The notes under the pieces were generated by a model. It ran no database searches and had not been told where the DNA came from. It saw only the letters and a program-made list of their open reading frames with translations. Positions 34,342 to 42,645 of a stretch of DNA of 48,177 nucleotides are shown one piece after another. The position numbers were made by a program, and so were the translations under genes. The stretch is from Verrucomicrobiales bacterium (GTDB lineage: Bacteria; Verrucomicrobiota; Verrucomicrobiia; Limisphaerales; UBA9464). The stretch spans positions 1 to 48,177 of the forward strand of contig JAIXXC010000215.1 in assembly GCA_027490985.1 (NCBI GenBank), read 5' to 3'. Each line of letters opens with the position of its first letter. The first letter of the stretch is position 1.

Positions 34342-34380
34342 CCAAGTCATCCCAGTCATCCCAGTCATCCAAGTCATTCC
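34342..34380. repeat. Short tandem repeat, about four copies of a 9-10 base unit
   Basis: Unit CCAGTCATC repeats about four times with small variations (CCAAGTCATC, CCAGTCATC, CCAGTCATC, CAAGTCATTC). It lies in the promoter gap 27 bases before the peroxiredoxin start. Similar small duplications occur in other gaps of the window. Confidence 0.8.
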
Positions 34381-34406
34381 AAACAGCTGATTCATCCATT
34401 TTTGAT

Positions 34407-35012
34407 ATGAGCGACTCGATCACACTGCGCGTCGGACAAAGCGTCCCCCACTTCGAGATGGAAACCTACGATCCCGCCGCCGGCGAGTTCGGCAAGTTCT
34501 CCCTCGAGGAGGCCAAGCGGAGCGGCCGCTGGACCGTCCTGGTGTTCTACCCGGCCGATTTCACCTTCGTCTGCCCCACCGAACTGGCCGACCTGGCCGT
34601 GGTCCATCCCAAGCTCAAGGACCTGGGCTGCGACGTGTACGGTGTGTCCACCGACACCAAGTTCGCCCATCTGGCCTGGCGCAATTCCGAGCGCTTGCTC
34701 GCCGACGTGAAGTATCCCCTGGCGGCCGACCCCACCGGGGCCGTTTCCCGGATCTTCGGGGTCTATGATTGCGGCAGCGGTCTGGCCTTGCGCGGCACCT
34801 TCATCATCAATCCCGAAGGCACCCTGGTCTCGAGCGAGATCAACTTCTACAACGTGGGCCGCGACGCCTCGGAGCTACTGCGGAAGATGGAGGCCAACGC
34901 CTACCTCGTCCGTCATCCCGATCAGGCCTGCCCCGCCAAGTGGAAACCGGGCTCCAAGACCCTGACCCCGAGCAAGGACATGGTGGGCAAGGTGTTCGAG
35001 GCGCTCCAGTAA
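34407..35012 (+). CDS. 2-Cys peroxiredoxin (AhpC/Prx1 type)
   Basis: Reduces hydrogen peroxide and organic peroxides in the cytoplasm. 201 residues from ATG 34407. The peroxidatic cysteine is in DFTFVCPTEL, the resolving cysteine in the C-terminal DQACPAKWKPG, and the conserved Arg region in GLALRGTFIINPEG. Arrangement and length fit typical 2-Cys AhpC. No Shine-Dalgarno is visible. It is a single-gene unit: divergent from the PQQ-like gene and closed by its own terminator. A second, Bcp-type peroxiredoxin lies 2.8 kb downstream. Confidence 0.93.
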   Translation: MSDSITLRVGQSVPHFEMETYDPAAGEFGKFSLEEAKRSGRWTVLVFYPADFTFVCPTELADLAVVHPKLKDLGCDVYGVSTDTKFAHLAWRNSERLLADVKYPLAADPTGAVSRIFGVYDCGSGLALRGTFIINPEGTLVSSEINFYNVGRDASELLRKMEANAYLVRHPDQACPAKWKPGSKTLTPSKDMVGKVFEALQ

Positions 35013-35103
35013 GGCCGCCGACAACACGGAGCGAACAGACCAGTAGAAAACACGGTCCTCCCCGCGCCGTTCACAACGACCCCTGCTCACAACTCCTGCC
35101 TCC

Positions 35104-35148
35104 AACCGGGGTGCCAGGCCAACACGGTCTGCGCCCCGGTTTTGTTTT
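35104..35148 (+). terminator. Rho-independent terminator after the peroxiredoxin gene
   Basis: AACCGGGGTGC (35104-35114) pairs over 11 bases with GCGCCCCGGTT (35131-35141), one G-U pair, and is followed by TTGTTTT. It sits 91 bases after the stop. Confidence 0.85.
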
Positions 35149-35211
35149 CCTTCACGGGTTGAAGCGCTTTGCCGATTGCGCGCCCGACCGCGACTCTTGC
35201 AGCCTTGCCGC

Positions 35212-36066
35212 GTGGAGCGATTGGATCCCCAACTGATTCGGATGGCCGTTATCCAGGCCCTCGAGGAAGACCTCGGAACCGGCGACGCCACCAGTCTGGC
35301 CTGCATCCCCCCCAACGCCGAATCCACGGCCCGGATGAACGCCCGCGAACCGTTGACCGTGGCGGGGCTTGAATTCGCCGAAATGGCCTTCCGGGAACTT
35401 TCTCCCAACGCTCGGATCCTCCGACGCGTCGACGACGGGCAGTCCTGCCCAACCGGCACTCCCCTGCTCGAAGTCACCGGCCCCTCGCGGGCCCTGCTCT
35501 CGGCAGAGCGGGTGGCCCTGAATTTTGTGCAACGCCTCTCCGGCGTCGCCACGGCCACCTCGCGCTACGTCCGCCTTCTGGAGGGCACCCGCACCCGCAT
35601 CCTGGACACCCGCAAAACCACGCCCGGGTGGCGGCGATTCGAGAAATACGCCGTGCGCTGCGGGGGCGGGGTCAACCATCGCATGGGTTTGCACGATCGG
35701 ATCCTCATCAAAGACAACCACCTGGCCGCCCTGGCCGACGCCGACCCCGATCCGGTGACCGCCGCCGTGCGACGCGCCCGATCGCAGTTCCCCGGGTTGT
35801 TCGTCCAGGTCGAGGCCGACACCCCGGAACAGGCTCAGCGGGCCGCCGAGGCCGGTGCCGACGGGGTCCTTCTCGACAACATGCCGCCCGAGATCCTGCG
35901 CGAGGCTCTCCGGCGCATGGCGGGGCGTTGCCAGACCGAGGCCAGCGGGGGCATCCATGAATCCACGGTCCGGGGCGTGGCCGAGACCGGCGTCGACTTC
36001 ATCTCGGTGGGCGCGCTCACCCATTCGGCCCGCGCCGTCGACATCGGCCTCGACTTCATGCCGTGA
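35212..36066 (+). CDS. nadC: Nicotinate-nucleotide pyrophosphorylase (carboxylating), quinolinate phosphoribosyltransferase
   Basis: Makes nicotinate mononucleotide from quinolinate and PRPP in de novo NAD synthesis. 284 residues from GTG 35212; an in-frame TTG at 35176 is less likely. Motifs: ALEEDLGTGDATS, SAERVALNFVQRLSGVAT, the active-site RILDTRKTTPGWRRFEKYAVRCGGGVNHR region (Arg/Lys PRPP and quinolinate contacts), LIKDNHLAAL, VEADTPEQA, LLDNMPPE and EASGGIHE. The stop overlaps the birA start (GTGA). No nadA or nadB is in the window. Confidence 0.94.
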   Translation: MERLDPQLIRMAVIQALEEDLGTGDATSLACIPPNAESTARMNAREPLTVAGLEFAEMAFRELSPNARILRRVDDGQSCPTGTPLLEVTGPSRALLSAERVALNFVQRLSGVATATSRYVRLLEGTRTRILDTRKTTPGWRRFEKYAVRCGGGVNHRMGLHDRILIKDNHLAALADADPDPVTAAVRRARSQFPGLFVQVEADTPEQAQRAAEAGADGVLLDNMPPEILREALRRMAGRCQTEASGGIHESTVRGVAETGVDFISVGALTHSARAVDIGLDFMP

Positions 36067-37055
36067 ATCCCGACGCCCGCATTCTTGCCGCGATGAGATC
36101 GGCCGGAGAGGCCGGAATCTCGGGGGCCGCACTGGCCAAGGACCTGGGCATTTCGCGGGCCGCCGTCTGGTCGCGCATCGAGGAGCTCCGCAAGGCCGGC
36201 TACGACATCGAAGCGAGTCCGCACCACGGCTACCAACTGCGCTCTTCGCCCGATCGTCTGCATGCCGACGACCTCATGGCCCGACTCGGCCCCGGCCACA
36301 TCATCGGTCGCGAGATCCAGGTCTTCCAGGAAACGGCCTCCACGAACGATGTGGTCGAGAAACTGGCGCGCGACGAAGTCCGGGAAGGCATCGTGGTCTT
36401 CGCCGAATCCCAGAGCCGTGGCCGCGGACGGCTCGGAAGGCAATGGATTTCACCCTCGGGAAAAGGGCTCTGGTTCTCGGTGCTGCTCCGCCCTCAACTC
36501 CCCCCGTCGGCCGCCACCCAGTTGACGGTGGTGAGCGCCGTCGCGGTGGCCCGCGGAATCGAGCGACATACCGGGTTGAAGCCCGAGATCAAGTGGCCCA
36601 ACGACATCGTCTTCGGCACCCGGAAGGTCGCCGGCATCCTTCTGGAGCTGGGTGCCGAACTCGACCACATCCGCCATGTCGTCCTGGGCATCGGCATCGA
36701 TGTCAATCTGACCGAGGACGAGATGCCCCCGGAGTTGAGGTCCATCGCCACCTCGCTCCGGATCGAGGGGGGCCGCCCCTTCGATCGGGCCGAACTGGCC
36801 ACCCGGGTCCTCGCGGAACTCGAGGCGGCCTATGGCCGACTGCGTCGCGGTGACTTCCACGAGATCAGCGACGAGTGGATGCGCCGCTGCAGCACCCTGG
36901 GCCAGCGGGTCACCATCCGCATGGCCGACCGCGTGATCATCGGCCGGGCCGAATCGCTCAATGAAGACGGAGCGCTGCTGGTCCGGACCGATCATGGGCG
37001 TCTGGAGCACATCATCGGAGGGGATGTCTCGCTGGCCAAGGGCCCGACGCCATGA
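36063..37055 (+). CDS. birA: Bifunctional biotin-[acetyl-CoA-carboxylase] ligase with N-terminal HTH
   Basis: Attaches biotin to the carboxyl carrier protein and, in group II BirA proteins, represses biotin genes. 330 residues from GTG 36063. The N-terminal winged helix is visible (GISGAALAKDLGISRAAVWSR, IEELRKAGYDI). The catalytic domain has STNDVVEKLA, QSRGRGRLGRQWISP (biotinyl-AMP loop), IKWPNDIVF, KVAGILLEL and GIGIDVNL. The C-terminal SH3-like cap ends the protein. It overlaps nadC upstream and coaX downstream, suggesting one coupled cofactor operon. Confidence 0.94.
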   Translation: MNPDARILAAMRSAGEAGISGAALAKDLGISRAAVWSRIEELRKAGYDIEASPHHGYQLRSSPDRLHADDLMARLGPGHIIGREIQVFQETASTNDVVEKLARDEVREGIVVFAESQSRGRGRLGRQWISPSGKGLWFSVLLRPQLPPSAATQLTVVSAVAVARGIERHTGLKPEIKWPNDIVFGTRKVAGILLELGAELDHIRHVVLGIGIDVNLTEDEMPPELRSIATSLRIEGGRPFDRAELATRVLAELEAAYGRLRRGDFHEISDEWMRRCSTLGQRVTIRMADRVIIGRAESLNEDGALLVRTDHGRLEHIIGGDVSLAKGPTP

Positions 37056-37804
37056 TGCTCCTGCTCGACATCGGCAACACCCACACCCACGTCGGACTGG
37101 GGGGACCGCGAAGCCTTCGCATCCTCGGGGATCTGCCGACTTCGGCCTGGAATGACGGCACCGCACCGGCCTTGCTCGAGGCGCTGTTGGGCCGACGGAA
37201 ACCCGACCTGCTGTGCTTCTGCAGTGTCGTACCAAGGGTCAACACGGCGGTCACCGAGTGGGCCCACCACCGCTGGCACACGGCCCCGCTGCAACTCACT
37301 CCGCACACGCTCCGCGGCGTCGGCATCGATTACCCCAAGCCCGACACCATCGGACAGGACCGACTGGCCAACGCCGTGGCTGCGCGCCACCACTACGGGG
37401 CTCCCGCACTGGTCGTCGACTTCGGGACCGCGGTCACCTTCGACGTGGTGAACCGCGCGGGGGATTACGTCGGCGGCATCATCGCCCCGGGACTTTCGGC
37501 CATGACCGATTACCTCCACGAGAAGACTGCACTCCTGCCGCGGATCCGCATCCGGAATCCGCGCCGAGTGGTCGGTCGCAACACCGAGGAGGCCATGCTG
37601 TCCGGAGCCGTCTTCGGTTACCGGGGTCTGGTGCGCGGCCTGATCCTCGAACTGCGGCGGGAGTTGGGGGTCCGCCGCCTGCCCGTGGTGGCCACCGGGG
37701 GCTATGCACGCCTGATCGCCCGGGGCTTGCCCGAGATCGACGCCGTGGTTCCCGGATTGACGCTCGAGGGACTCAGACTCACCGCGCTGGCTCATTGCGC
37801 TTGA
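37052..37804 (+). CDS. coaX: Type III pantothenate kinase
   Basis: First step of CoA synthesis, phosphorylating pantothenate; the type III enzyme is not feedback inhibited by CoA. 250 residues with the ASKHA-fold phosphate loop LLLDIGNTHTHVGL, GIDYPKPDTIGQDRLANAVAA, the catalytic DFGTAVTFDVV and GGIIAPGLSAM. The start ATG overlaps the birA stop (ATGA). It is followed by bcp after 24 bases. Confidence 0.94.
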   Translation: MMLLLDIGNTHTHVGLGGPRSLRILGDLPTSAWNDGTAPALLEALLGRRKPDLLCFCSVVPRVNTAVTEWAHHRWHTAPLQLTPHTLRGVGIDYPKPDTIGQDRLANAVAARHHYGAPALVVDFGTAVTFDVVNRAGDYVGGIIAPGLSAMTDYLHEKTALLPRIRIRNPRRVVGRNTEEAMLSGAVFGYRGLVRGLILELRRELGVRRLPVVATGGYARLIARGLPEIDAVVPGLTLEGLRLTALAHCA

Positions 37805-37828
37805 GCGGTTCCCGCATAGGTTGAGGGT

Positions 37829-38311
37829 ATGGCCAAGGCTGTTCCATTGACTCTTCGCGCCGGAGATGCGGCGCCCTCGTTCCACGCCGTGGTCACCGAC
37901 GGTTCCGAGATCCACTCCAAGGATCTGCTCGGAAAACCGGTGGTGATCTACTTCTACCCGCGGGACGACACCCCGGGTTGCACCAAGGAGGCCTGCGGAT
38001 TCCGCGACCGCTACGAGGCCATCCAGAAGACCGGGGCCCGGGTGCTGGGCGTCAGCGCCGACACGGTGAAATCCCACGTCAAGTTCACCGACAAGCATCG
38101 GCTGCCCTTCCCCTTGCTGTCGGATCCCGACGCGGTCGTCGCTCAGGCGTTCGGGGCCTGGGGTGAGAAGGTCTTCATGGGCCGGCGCTATCAGGGCATG
38201 CATCGGGTGACGTTCCTCATCGACGCACAGGGTCGCATCGCGCGGATCTGGGATACGGTGAAACCCGAGACTCACGCCGACGACGTGCTCGAAGCCCTCA
38301 AAGCGCTTTAG
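37829..38311 (+). CDS. bcp: Thioredoxin-dependent thiol peroxidase, Bcp/PrxQ type
   Basis: 160-residue peroxiredoxin. The paired cysteines sit in DDTPGCTKEACGFRD (C-x4-C), the PrxQ hallmark; VIYFYPRDDTPG and FLIDAQGRIARIW are also typical. It removes peroxides using thioredoxin. It is the last gene of the nadC-birA-coaX-bcp run. Its stop codon is TAG, useful as evidence that amber terminates translation in this organism. Confidence 0.94.
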   Translation: MAKAVPLTLRAGDAAPSFHAVVTDGSEIHSKDLLGKPVVIYFYPRDDTPGCTKEACGFRDRYEAIQKTGARVLGVSADTVKSHVKFTDKHRLPFPLLSDPDAVVAQAFGAWGEKVFMGRRYQGMHRVTFLIDAQGRIARIWDTVKPETHADDVLEALKAL

Positions 38312-38453
38312 ACTCTCAACGGGGCCGATCCAGGGCGGCTGGAGCGGCCGTCTTGGAGTCGACCGGGTTCAACCGGGTTCGTCATGGAATGCGACCGGTC
38401 CTCGGGATATCGCATTTGTCATCCCGGGATCGGCTCACCCATGATGGCCCGAG

Positions 38454-38487
38454 CCCCGGCCGGGCGACTGTGGCCGGGGTTTGATTT
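38454..38487 (+). terminator. Terminator-like hairpin just before the LarA-like start
   Basis: CCCCGGCC (38454-38461) pairs with GGCCGGGG (38472-38479) and is followed by TTTGATTT (38480-38487). It ends 4 bases before the chosen ATG at 38492, so it may terminate bcp transcription, or act as an attenuator in the leader of the next gene. The T-run is short and interrupted. Confidence 0.55.
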
Positions 38488-38491
38488 CCCG

Positions 38492-39718
38492 ATGAACGAA
38501 TCCGAAATAGCCTCCTGGGTGGCCCAGCACCATCCGGCCCGAGAGTTCCAAGGCAAGCGCGTCCTGCTCATCATCCCCGATGGCACTCGAACCGCACCCA
38601 TCGGCGCGGTGTTCAAGGCTCTGCATGCCGAGTGGTCCGGCTCGGTGGCCGCCTTGGACATCCTGATCGCCCTCGGCACCCACCCGCCGATGCCCGAAGA
38701 GGCCATTTGCGCCCGATTGGAGATCACTCCCGAAGAACGTTCCACACGCTACCGGTCGGTGGGCTTCTTCAATCACGAGTGGGACAACCCGGCCGCCCTC
38801 CACTCCCTCGGAATCATTCCGGCCGACGAGATCCGGGCCCTGTCCGGCGGACTCTTCGCCATGGATGTGCCCGTCTCCATCAATCGGAGAGTCTTCGACT
38901 ACGATCAGATCGTCATCGTCGGACCGGTTTTCCCGCACGAGGTCGTGGGCTTCAGCGGTGGCAACAAGTACCTGTTCCCCGGCGTCAGCGGGCCCGAGAT
39001 CCTCAACTTCTTCCACTGGCTCGGCGCGGTGATCACCACCGTCGGCGTGATCGGCCAGAAATGGACCCCGGTACGCCGGGTGGTGGACCGGGCCGGCGCG
39101 ATGGTGCCGATCCCAAAGTTGTGCCTGGCCCTGGTGGTGAAACCCGGCGGGCACGGCGAGCTGGCCGGGATCTTCGGGGGGACCCCCGAGGCGGCCTGGG
39201 ATCAGGCCGCCGACCTCTCCGCCCAGACGCACATCGAATGGAAGGACCGCCAGTACCACACCATCCTCAGTTGCGCCCCGGCGATGTACGACGAGCTGTG
39301 GGTCGGCGCCAAGTGCATGTACAAACTCGAGCCGGTGCTGGCCCCGGGGGGTGAGCTCATCATCTACGCACCCCACCTCCACGAAGTCAGTGTCGTGCAC
39401 GGCGCACTCATCCGTCAGGTGGGCTACCATTGCCGCGACTACTTCCTCAAGCAGTGGGACCGTTTCAAGGATTTCCCCTGGGGAACCCTGGCGCACAGCA
39501 CCCATGTTTTTGGGCAGGGCACTTATGAGAATGGCGTGGAGACCCGCCGCGCCCGCGTCACCCTGGCCACCGGGATCCCCGAAGCGGTGTGCCATGAGAT
39601 CAACCTGGGCTATCGGGATTGGCGCACTCTGGACCCCGCGCAGTTCCAAGGCCGGGAGTCGGAGGGGATCCTCTATGTCCCCAAAGCCGGCGAAACCCTC
39701 TACCGGGTGCAATCCTGA
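38492..39718 (+). CDS. LarA-like lactate racemase domain protein (DUF2088 family)
   Basis: 408 residues from ATG 38492. LarA enzymes are nickel-pincer racemases of 2-hydroxy acids. The N-terminal LLIIPDGTRTAPIG and the PHEVVGFSGGNKYLFPGVSGPEI block match the family; a His/Lys set for nickel-pincer cofactor binding (YHTILSCAPAMYDELWVGAKCMYK) is plausible but not verified. No LarB, LarC or LarE homologue is in the window, so either cofactor genes are elsewhere or it is a non-racemase relative. An upstream in-frame ATG at 38384 would add 36 residues reading through the hairpin; I prefer 38492. Confidence 0.82.
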   Translation: MNESEIASWVAQHHPAREFQGKRVLLIIPDGTRTAPIGAVFKALHAEWSGSVAALDILIALGTHPPMPEEAICARLEITPEERSTRYRSVGFFNHEWDNPAALHSLGIIPADEIRALSGGLFAMDVPVSINRRVFDYDQIVIVGPVFPHEVVGFSGGNKYLFPGVSGPEILNFFHWLGAVITTVGVIGQKWTPVRRVVDRAGAMVPIPKLCLALVVKPGGHGELAGIFGGTPEAAWDQAADLSAQTHIEWKDRQYHTILSCAPAMYDELWVGAKCMYKLEPVLAPGGELIIYAPHLHEVSVVHGALIRQVGYHCRDYFLKQWDRFKDFPWGTLAHSTHVFGQGTYENGVETRRARVTLATGIPEAVCHEINLGYRDWRTLDPAQFQGRESEGILYVPKAGETLYRVQS

Positions 39719-39818
39719 CGACGACCCGACGGGTTCGACAAAGGACCCGTCGCACCGTTGACACCACGCCGTCATCGACCGGATTCTCAAGGCACCTTCA
39801 GTGCGCCGATCCAACGTC

Positions 39819-40487
39819 ATGGCCCCAGTCCAACCGGTCCACGCCAATTTCAAGGAAGCCTACTGCCACCACCATGGTTGCAGTCCGGCCGGCTTTGAGC
39901 GTCACCTGTTGCTGCGGATCATCCCGCTGCCGTTCAGGCCTCTGGCGGCCGTGAGTTTCTGGATGAGCCCGGAACTCTTCGCCAGCGAGTTGGAGGTGAT
40001 CCGGAATGCGGCCCCGGCACGCACCGGTCGCGAGGTCAACGCGGCCGCCCAAGACCTGGTCCATCTGCGTTTCGTGGAGAACAGCTTCCGCCGATCCATC
40101 GGGATGCGCGGGCGCTCCGAAGCGGTGGTCGATGCCTGGAACGCCGTGAAGGCCACCGTGGATCGGCCCAGCAACCCCGACCACCCCTCGGTCGGCTTCG
40201 CCGACGGAGCCTCGCACCTGACGGCCGCATCGCGTACCGACGCCTTGGGGCGGACCGACTCGGCCCTGACCCTTCGGACCCTGCGCAAGATCCACGGCGA
40301 CCTGAGGTCGGGAAGCCCCCTCGACCAGGTCCTCAAGTCCGAGGGCCTCACCGTCGACCAAGTGCGCGACTTGTTGGACCGCAACCGCAACGGCTTCGAC
40401 GGCTGGGCCGATCTCCGGGACAGGTTGTCCCGAGCCACACCGTCCCATGGCGGCGGCACGCCCCTCCGTTCGACGACCCTTTCATGA
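39819..40487 (+). CDS. Hypothetical protein with Cys/His-rich N-terminus
   Basis: 222 residues from ATG 39819 (a GTG at 39801 would add six). The N-terminus has HANFKEAYCHHHGCSPAGFERHLLLRIIP, where C-x3-H-x-C could bind a metal or simply pack. A middle hydrophobic stretch (FRPLAAVSFWMSPELF) is followed by a helical, Arg-rich region and a C-terminal DRNRNGFDGWADL that resembles, loosely, an EF-hand loop (D, N, N, G spacing). I do not recognise a named family. The stop overlaps the start of the Gfo/Idh/MocA gene (ATGA), so it is probably translated together with that oxidoreductase. Confidence 0.78.
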   Translation: MAPVQPVHANFKEAYCHHHGCSPAGFERHLLLRIIPLPFRPLAAVSFWMSPELFASELEVIRNAAPARTGREVNAAAQDLVHLRFVENSFRRSIGMRGRSEAVVDAWNAVKATVDRPSNPDHPSVGFADGASHLTAASRTDALGRTDSALTLRTLRKIHGDLRSGSPLDQVLKSEGLTVDQVRDLLDRNRNGFDGWADLRDRLSRATPSHGGGTPLRSTTLS

Positions 40488-41611
40488 AACCCACACTCCG
40501 TGTCGGCATCATCGGCGGCGGCCTCATGGGCCGCGAAGCCGCCAGCGCCTTCGCCCGCTGGTTCGTCCTGAACAACTTCCCCGTTCAGGTGGAACTGGTC
40601 GCGGTCTGCGATCTGCAACCCGGCCTGCTCGACTGGTTCCGCCAGATCCCGACCGTCAAGCTGCTGACGCAAGACCACCGGCAACTGCTCGCCTCGCCCG
40701 AGGTCGATGTGGTGTATGTGGCCGTCCCGCACAACCTCCACGAGGCGATCTACCTCGACGTGTTGGCCGCCGGGAAGGATCTCCTGGCCGAGAAGCCCTT
40801 CGGGATCGACCTCGCGTCGGCCCGACGGATCCGCGATGCCGCAGCCCGATCGGGACGCTTCGTGCGATGCAGTTCCGAGTTCCCGTTCCTGCCCGGTGTC
40901 CAGCGCGTGATCGAGTGGGCCAAATCGGGTGCCATGGGCAAACCCTTGGAGGTGCGCTCGTGCTTCTGGCACGCCAGCGATCTGGACCCGACCAAACCGG
41001 TCAACTGGAAGCGTCAGGTGCGCACCTGTGGCGCCATCGGCGTCATGGGCGATCTCGGCATGCATGTGGTGCACGTGCCGTTCCGCCTCGGGTGGTTTCC
41101 GACGCGGGTCTACGCGCAGTTGCAGAAGATCTACCACGAGCGACCCGATGGCCGGGGCGGCATGGCTCCCTGCGACACCTGGGACAACGCCATGCTCCAC
41201 ACCGAGGCCCTCATCCAGGGAATCGGAACTCCCCTGCGACTGGAGATGAAGCGCTTGGCTCCGGGCGCCACCAACACCTGGTCCATCGAAATCCTGGGGA
41301 CCGACGGCGGCATGCGCTATTCCACCGCCGAACCCAAGACGCTCTGGAAGTTCGACCGGTCGAAGGAACAATGGTGGAGCCGCACCGATCTGGGATTCCA
41401 GACACCCTTCCCCACCATCACCGGCGGCATCTTCGAACCGGGTTTCCCCGATTGCTTCCTCCAGATGTGGGCGGCCTATGCCGCCGAACGGGTCGGAGCC
41501 CTGGGCGATCGCTTCGGCTGTGTCACGCCCGATGAGGCCGTGCGGAGCCACGAGGTCTTCGAGGCCGCGCTGGCCTCCCACGCGCAACGCACGTCCGTTG
41601 TTCCCGGCTGA
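40484..41611 (+). CDS. Gfo/Idh/MocA family NAD(P)-dependent oxidoreductase
   Basis: 375 residues. The Rossmann start is VGIIGGGLMGREAASAF; the conserved catalytic-Lys motif appears as LLAEKPFGIDLASARR; the C-terminal domain contains GVMGDLGMHVVHVPFRLGWFP, where GDLGMH aligns with the family G-x-L-x-D-x-x-x-H region. Members oxidise sugars, inositols or sugar derivatives; the substrate cannot be assigned. It is coupled to the upstream hypothetical gene and precedes purine nucleoside phosphorylase by 22 bases. No signal peptide. Confidence 0.9.
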   Translation: MKPTLRVGIIGGGLMGREAASAFARWFVLNNFPVQVELVAVCDLQPGLLDWFRQIPTVKLLTQDHRQLLASPEVDVVYVAVPHNLHEAIYLDVLAAGKDLLAEKPFGIDLASARRIRDAAARSGRFVRCSSEFPFLPGVQRVIEWAKSGAMGKPLEVRSCFWHASDLDPTKPVNWKRQVRTCGAIGVMGDLGMHVVHVPFRLGWFPTRVYAQLQKIYHERPDGRGGMAPCDTWDNAMLHTEALIQGIGTPLRLEMKRLAPGATNTWSIEILGTDGGMRYSTAEPKTLWKFDRSKEQWWSRTDLGFQTPFPTITGGIFEPGFPDCFLQMWAAYAAERVGALGDRFGCVTPDEAVRSHEVFEAALASHAQRTSVVPG

Positions 41612-41633
41612 ATCCCCCCAACCTTGCCGCGCC

Positions 41634-42581
41634 ATGCCTCGCCGCTCCCAACCCCTGCCCCGCCCTTCGGCCACCGCCTCGTTGATCCTCCGCCGCACCG
41701 CGCTGAAACCGCGCTTGGCGATCATCCTGGGCAGCGGCTTCGGGCCCGTCGCCCAAGCAGTGGAGGTCGAGCGCGAATTCTCCTACCGCGACCTTCCGGG
41801 CTTTCCGGTGGGAAGCGCCCCGGGCCATGAAGGCCGGCTGAGGATCGGAACCTGGCACTCGGTGCCCGTGGCCGTGCTCAGTGGCCGGGCCCATTACTAC
41901 GAGGGGTTCGAGCCCGCCGAGGTGGTCTTCGCCACTCGGGTCCTGGCCGCCATGGGGGTGGAGACGTTGTTGGTCACCAATGCCGCCGGCGGCATCCATC
42001 CCGGGTTCCGGGTCGGGGATTTCATGATCCTCAACGACCACATCAACTTCCTGGGCATGAACCCCTTGCGAGGCCCGGTCGGCGAGGGAGAGCAGCGCTT
42101 CGTCGACATGACCCGCGCCTACGACCCGGATCTCCAGCAGCACCTCAAGGCGGCCGCGCGATCCATCCGGTTGCCGGTGCGCGAGGGCGTCTACCTGGCC
42201 GTTTCGGGACCCAGCTTCGAGACGCCGGCCGAGATCCGGGCCTTCCGCCATTGGGGAGCCGATGCGGTCGGCATGAGCACCGTGCCCGAAGTCATCGTGG
42301 CCCGCCAACTCGGGTTGAGGGTGGCCGGCTGCAGCTGCATCACCAACGCGGCGGCCGGCCTCGGCGGCCAGGCCCAGGTGGTGTCGGCCCAGGAGGTTTT
42401 GGAGGTGGCCAAGACGCGGGAACAACGGGCCTGCGAGTGGATCGGTGCCTTCGTGCGGCGGATCGGATCCGGCCCGACCGAAACCCCGAAGGTCGCTCGG
42501 CCAAAGTCCACCAAGCCAAAGTCCGCCGGCTCGAAGCCGTCCAGGAAGTCCGCCCCAAAAAAAGCGTCACCTTCCTCGTAA
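41634..42581 (+). CDS. Purine-nucleoside phosphorylase with basic C-terminal tail
   Basis: Phosphorolysis of purine nucleosides in salvage. 315 residues from ATG 41634. The trimeric-type (class I, PNP/PunA) motifs are AIILGSGFGPVAQAV, GHEGRLRIG, LSGRAHYYEGFEP, LLVTNAAGGIHPGF, SGPSFETPAEIRAF, GADAVGMSTVPEVIVAR and SCITNAAAGLG. The last 35 residues are a Lys/Pro/Ser tail (KSTKPKSAGSKPSRKS) not present in ordinary PNPs. Tail length by eye is certain; its role is not. It lies between the oxidoreductase gene and waaA. Confidence 0.93.
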   Translation: MPRRSQPLPRPSATASLILRRTALKPRLAIILGSGFGPVAQAVEVEREFSYRDLPGFPVGSAPGHEGRLRIGTWHSVPVAVLSGRAHYYEGFEPAEVVFATRVLAAMGVETLLVTNAAGGIHPGFRVGDFMILNDHINFLGMNPLRGPVGEGEQRFVDMTRAYDPDLQQHLKAAARSIRLPVREGVYLAVSGPSFETPAEIRAFRHWGADAVGMSTVPEVIVARQLGLRVAGCSCITNAAAGLGGQAQVVSAQEVLEVAKTREQRACEWIGAFVRRIGSGPTETPKVARPKSTKPKSAGSKPSRKSAPKKASPSS

Positions 42582-42645
42582 CCTGCCGCGTTTCAGGAAC
42601 GTTGAATCGATGACCCCGGATCGACACCGGGCCTGACCCCCATCC

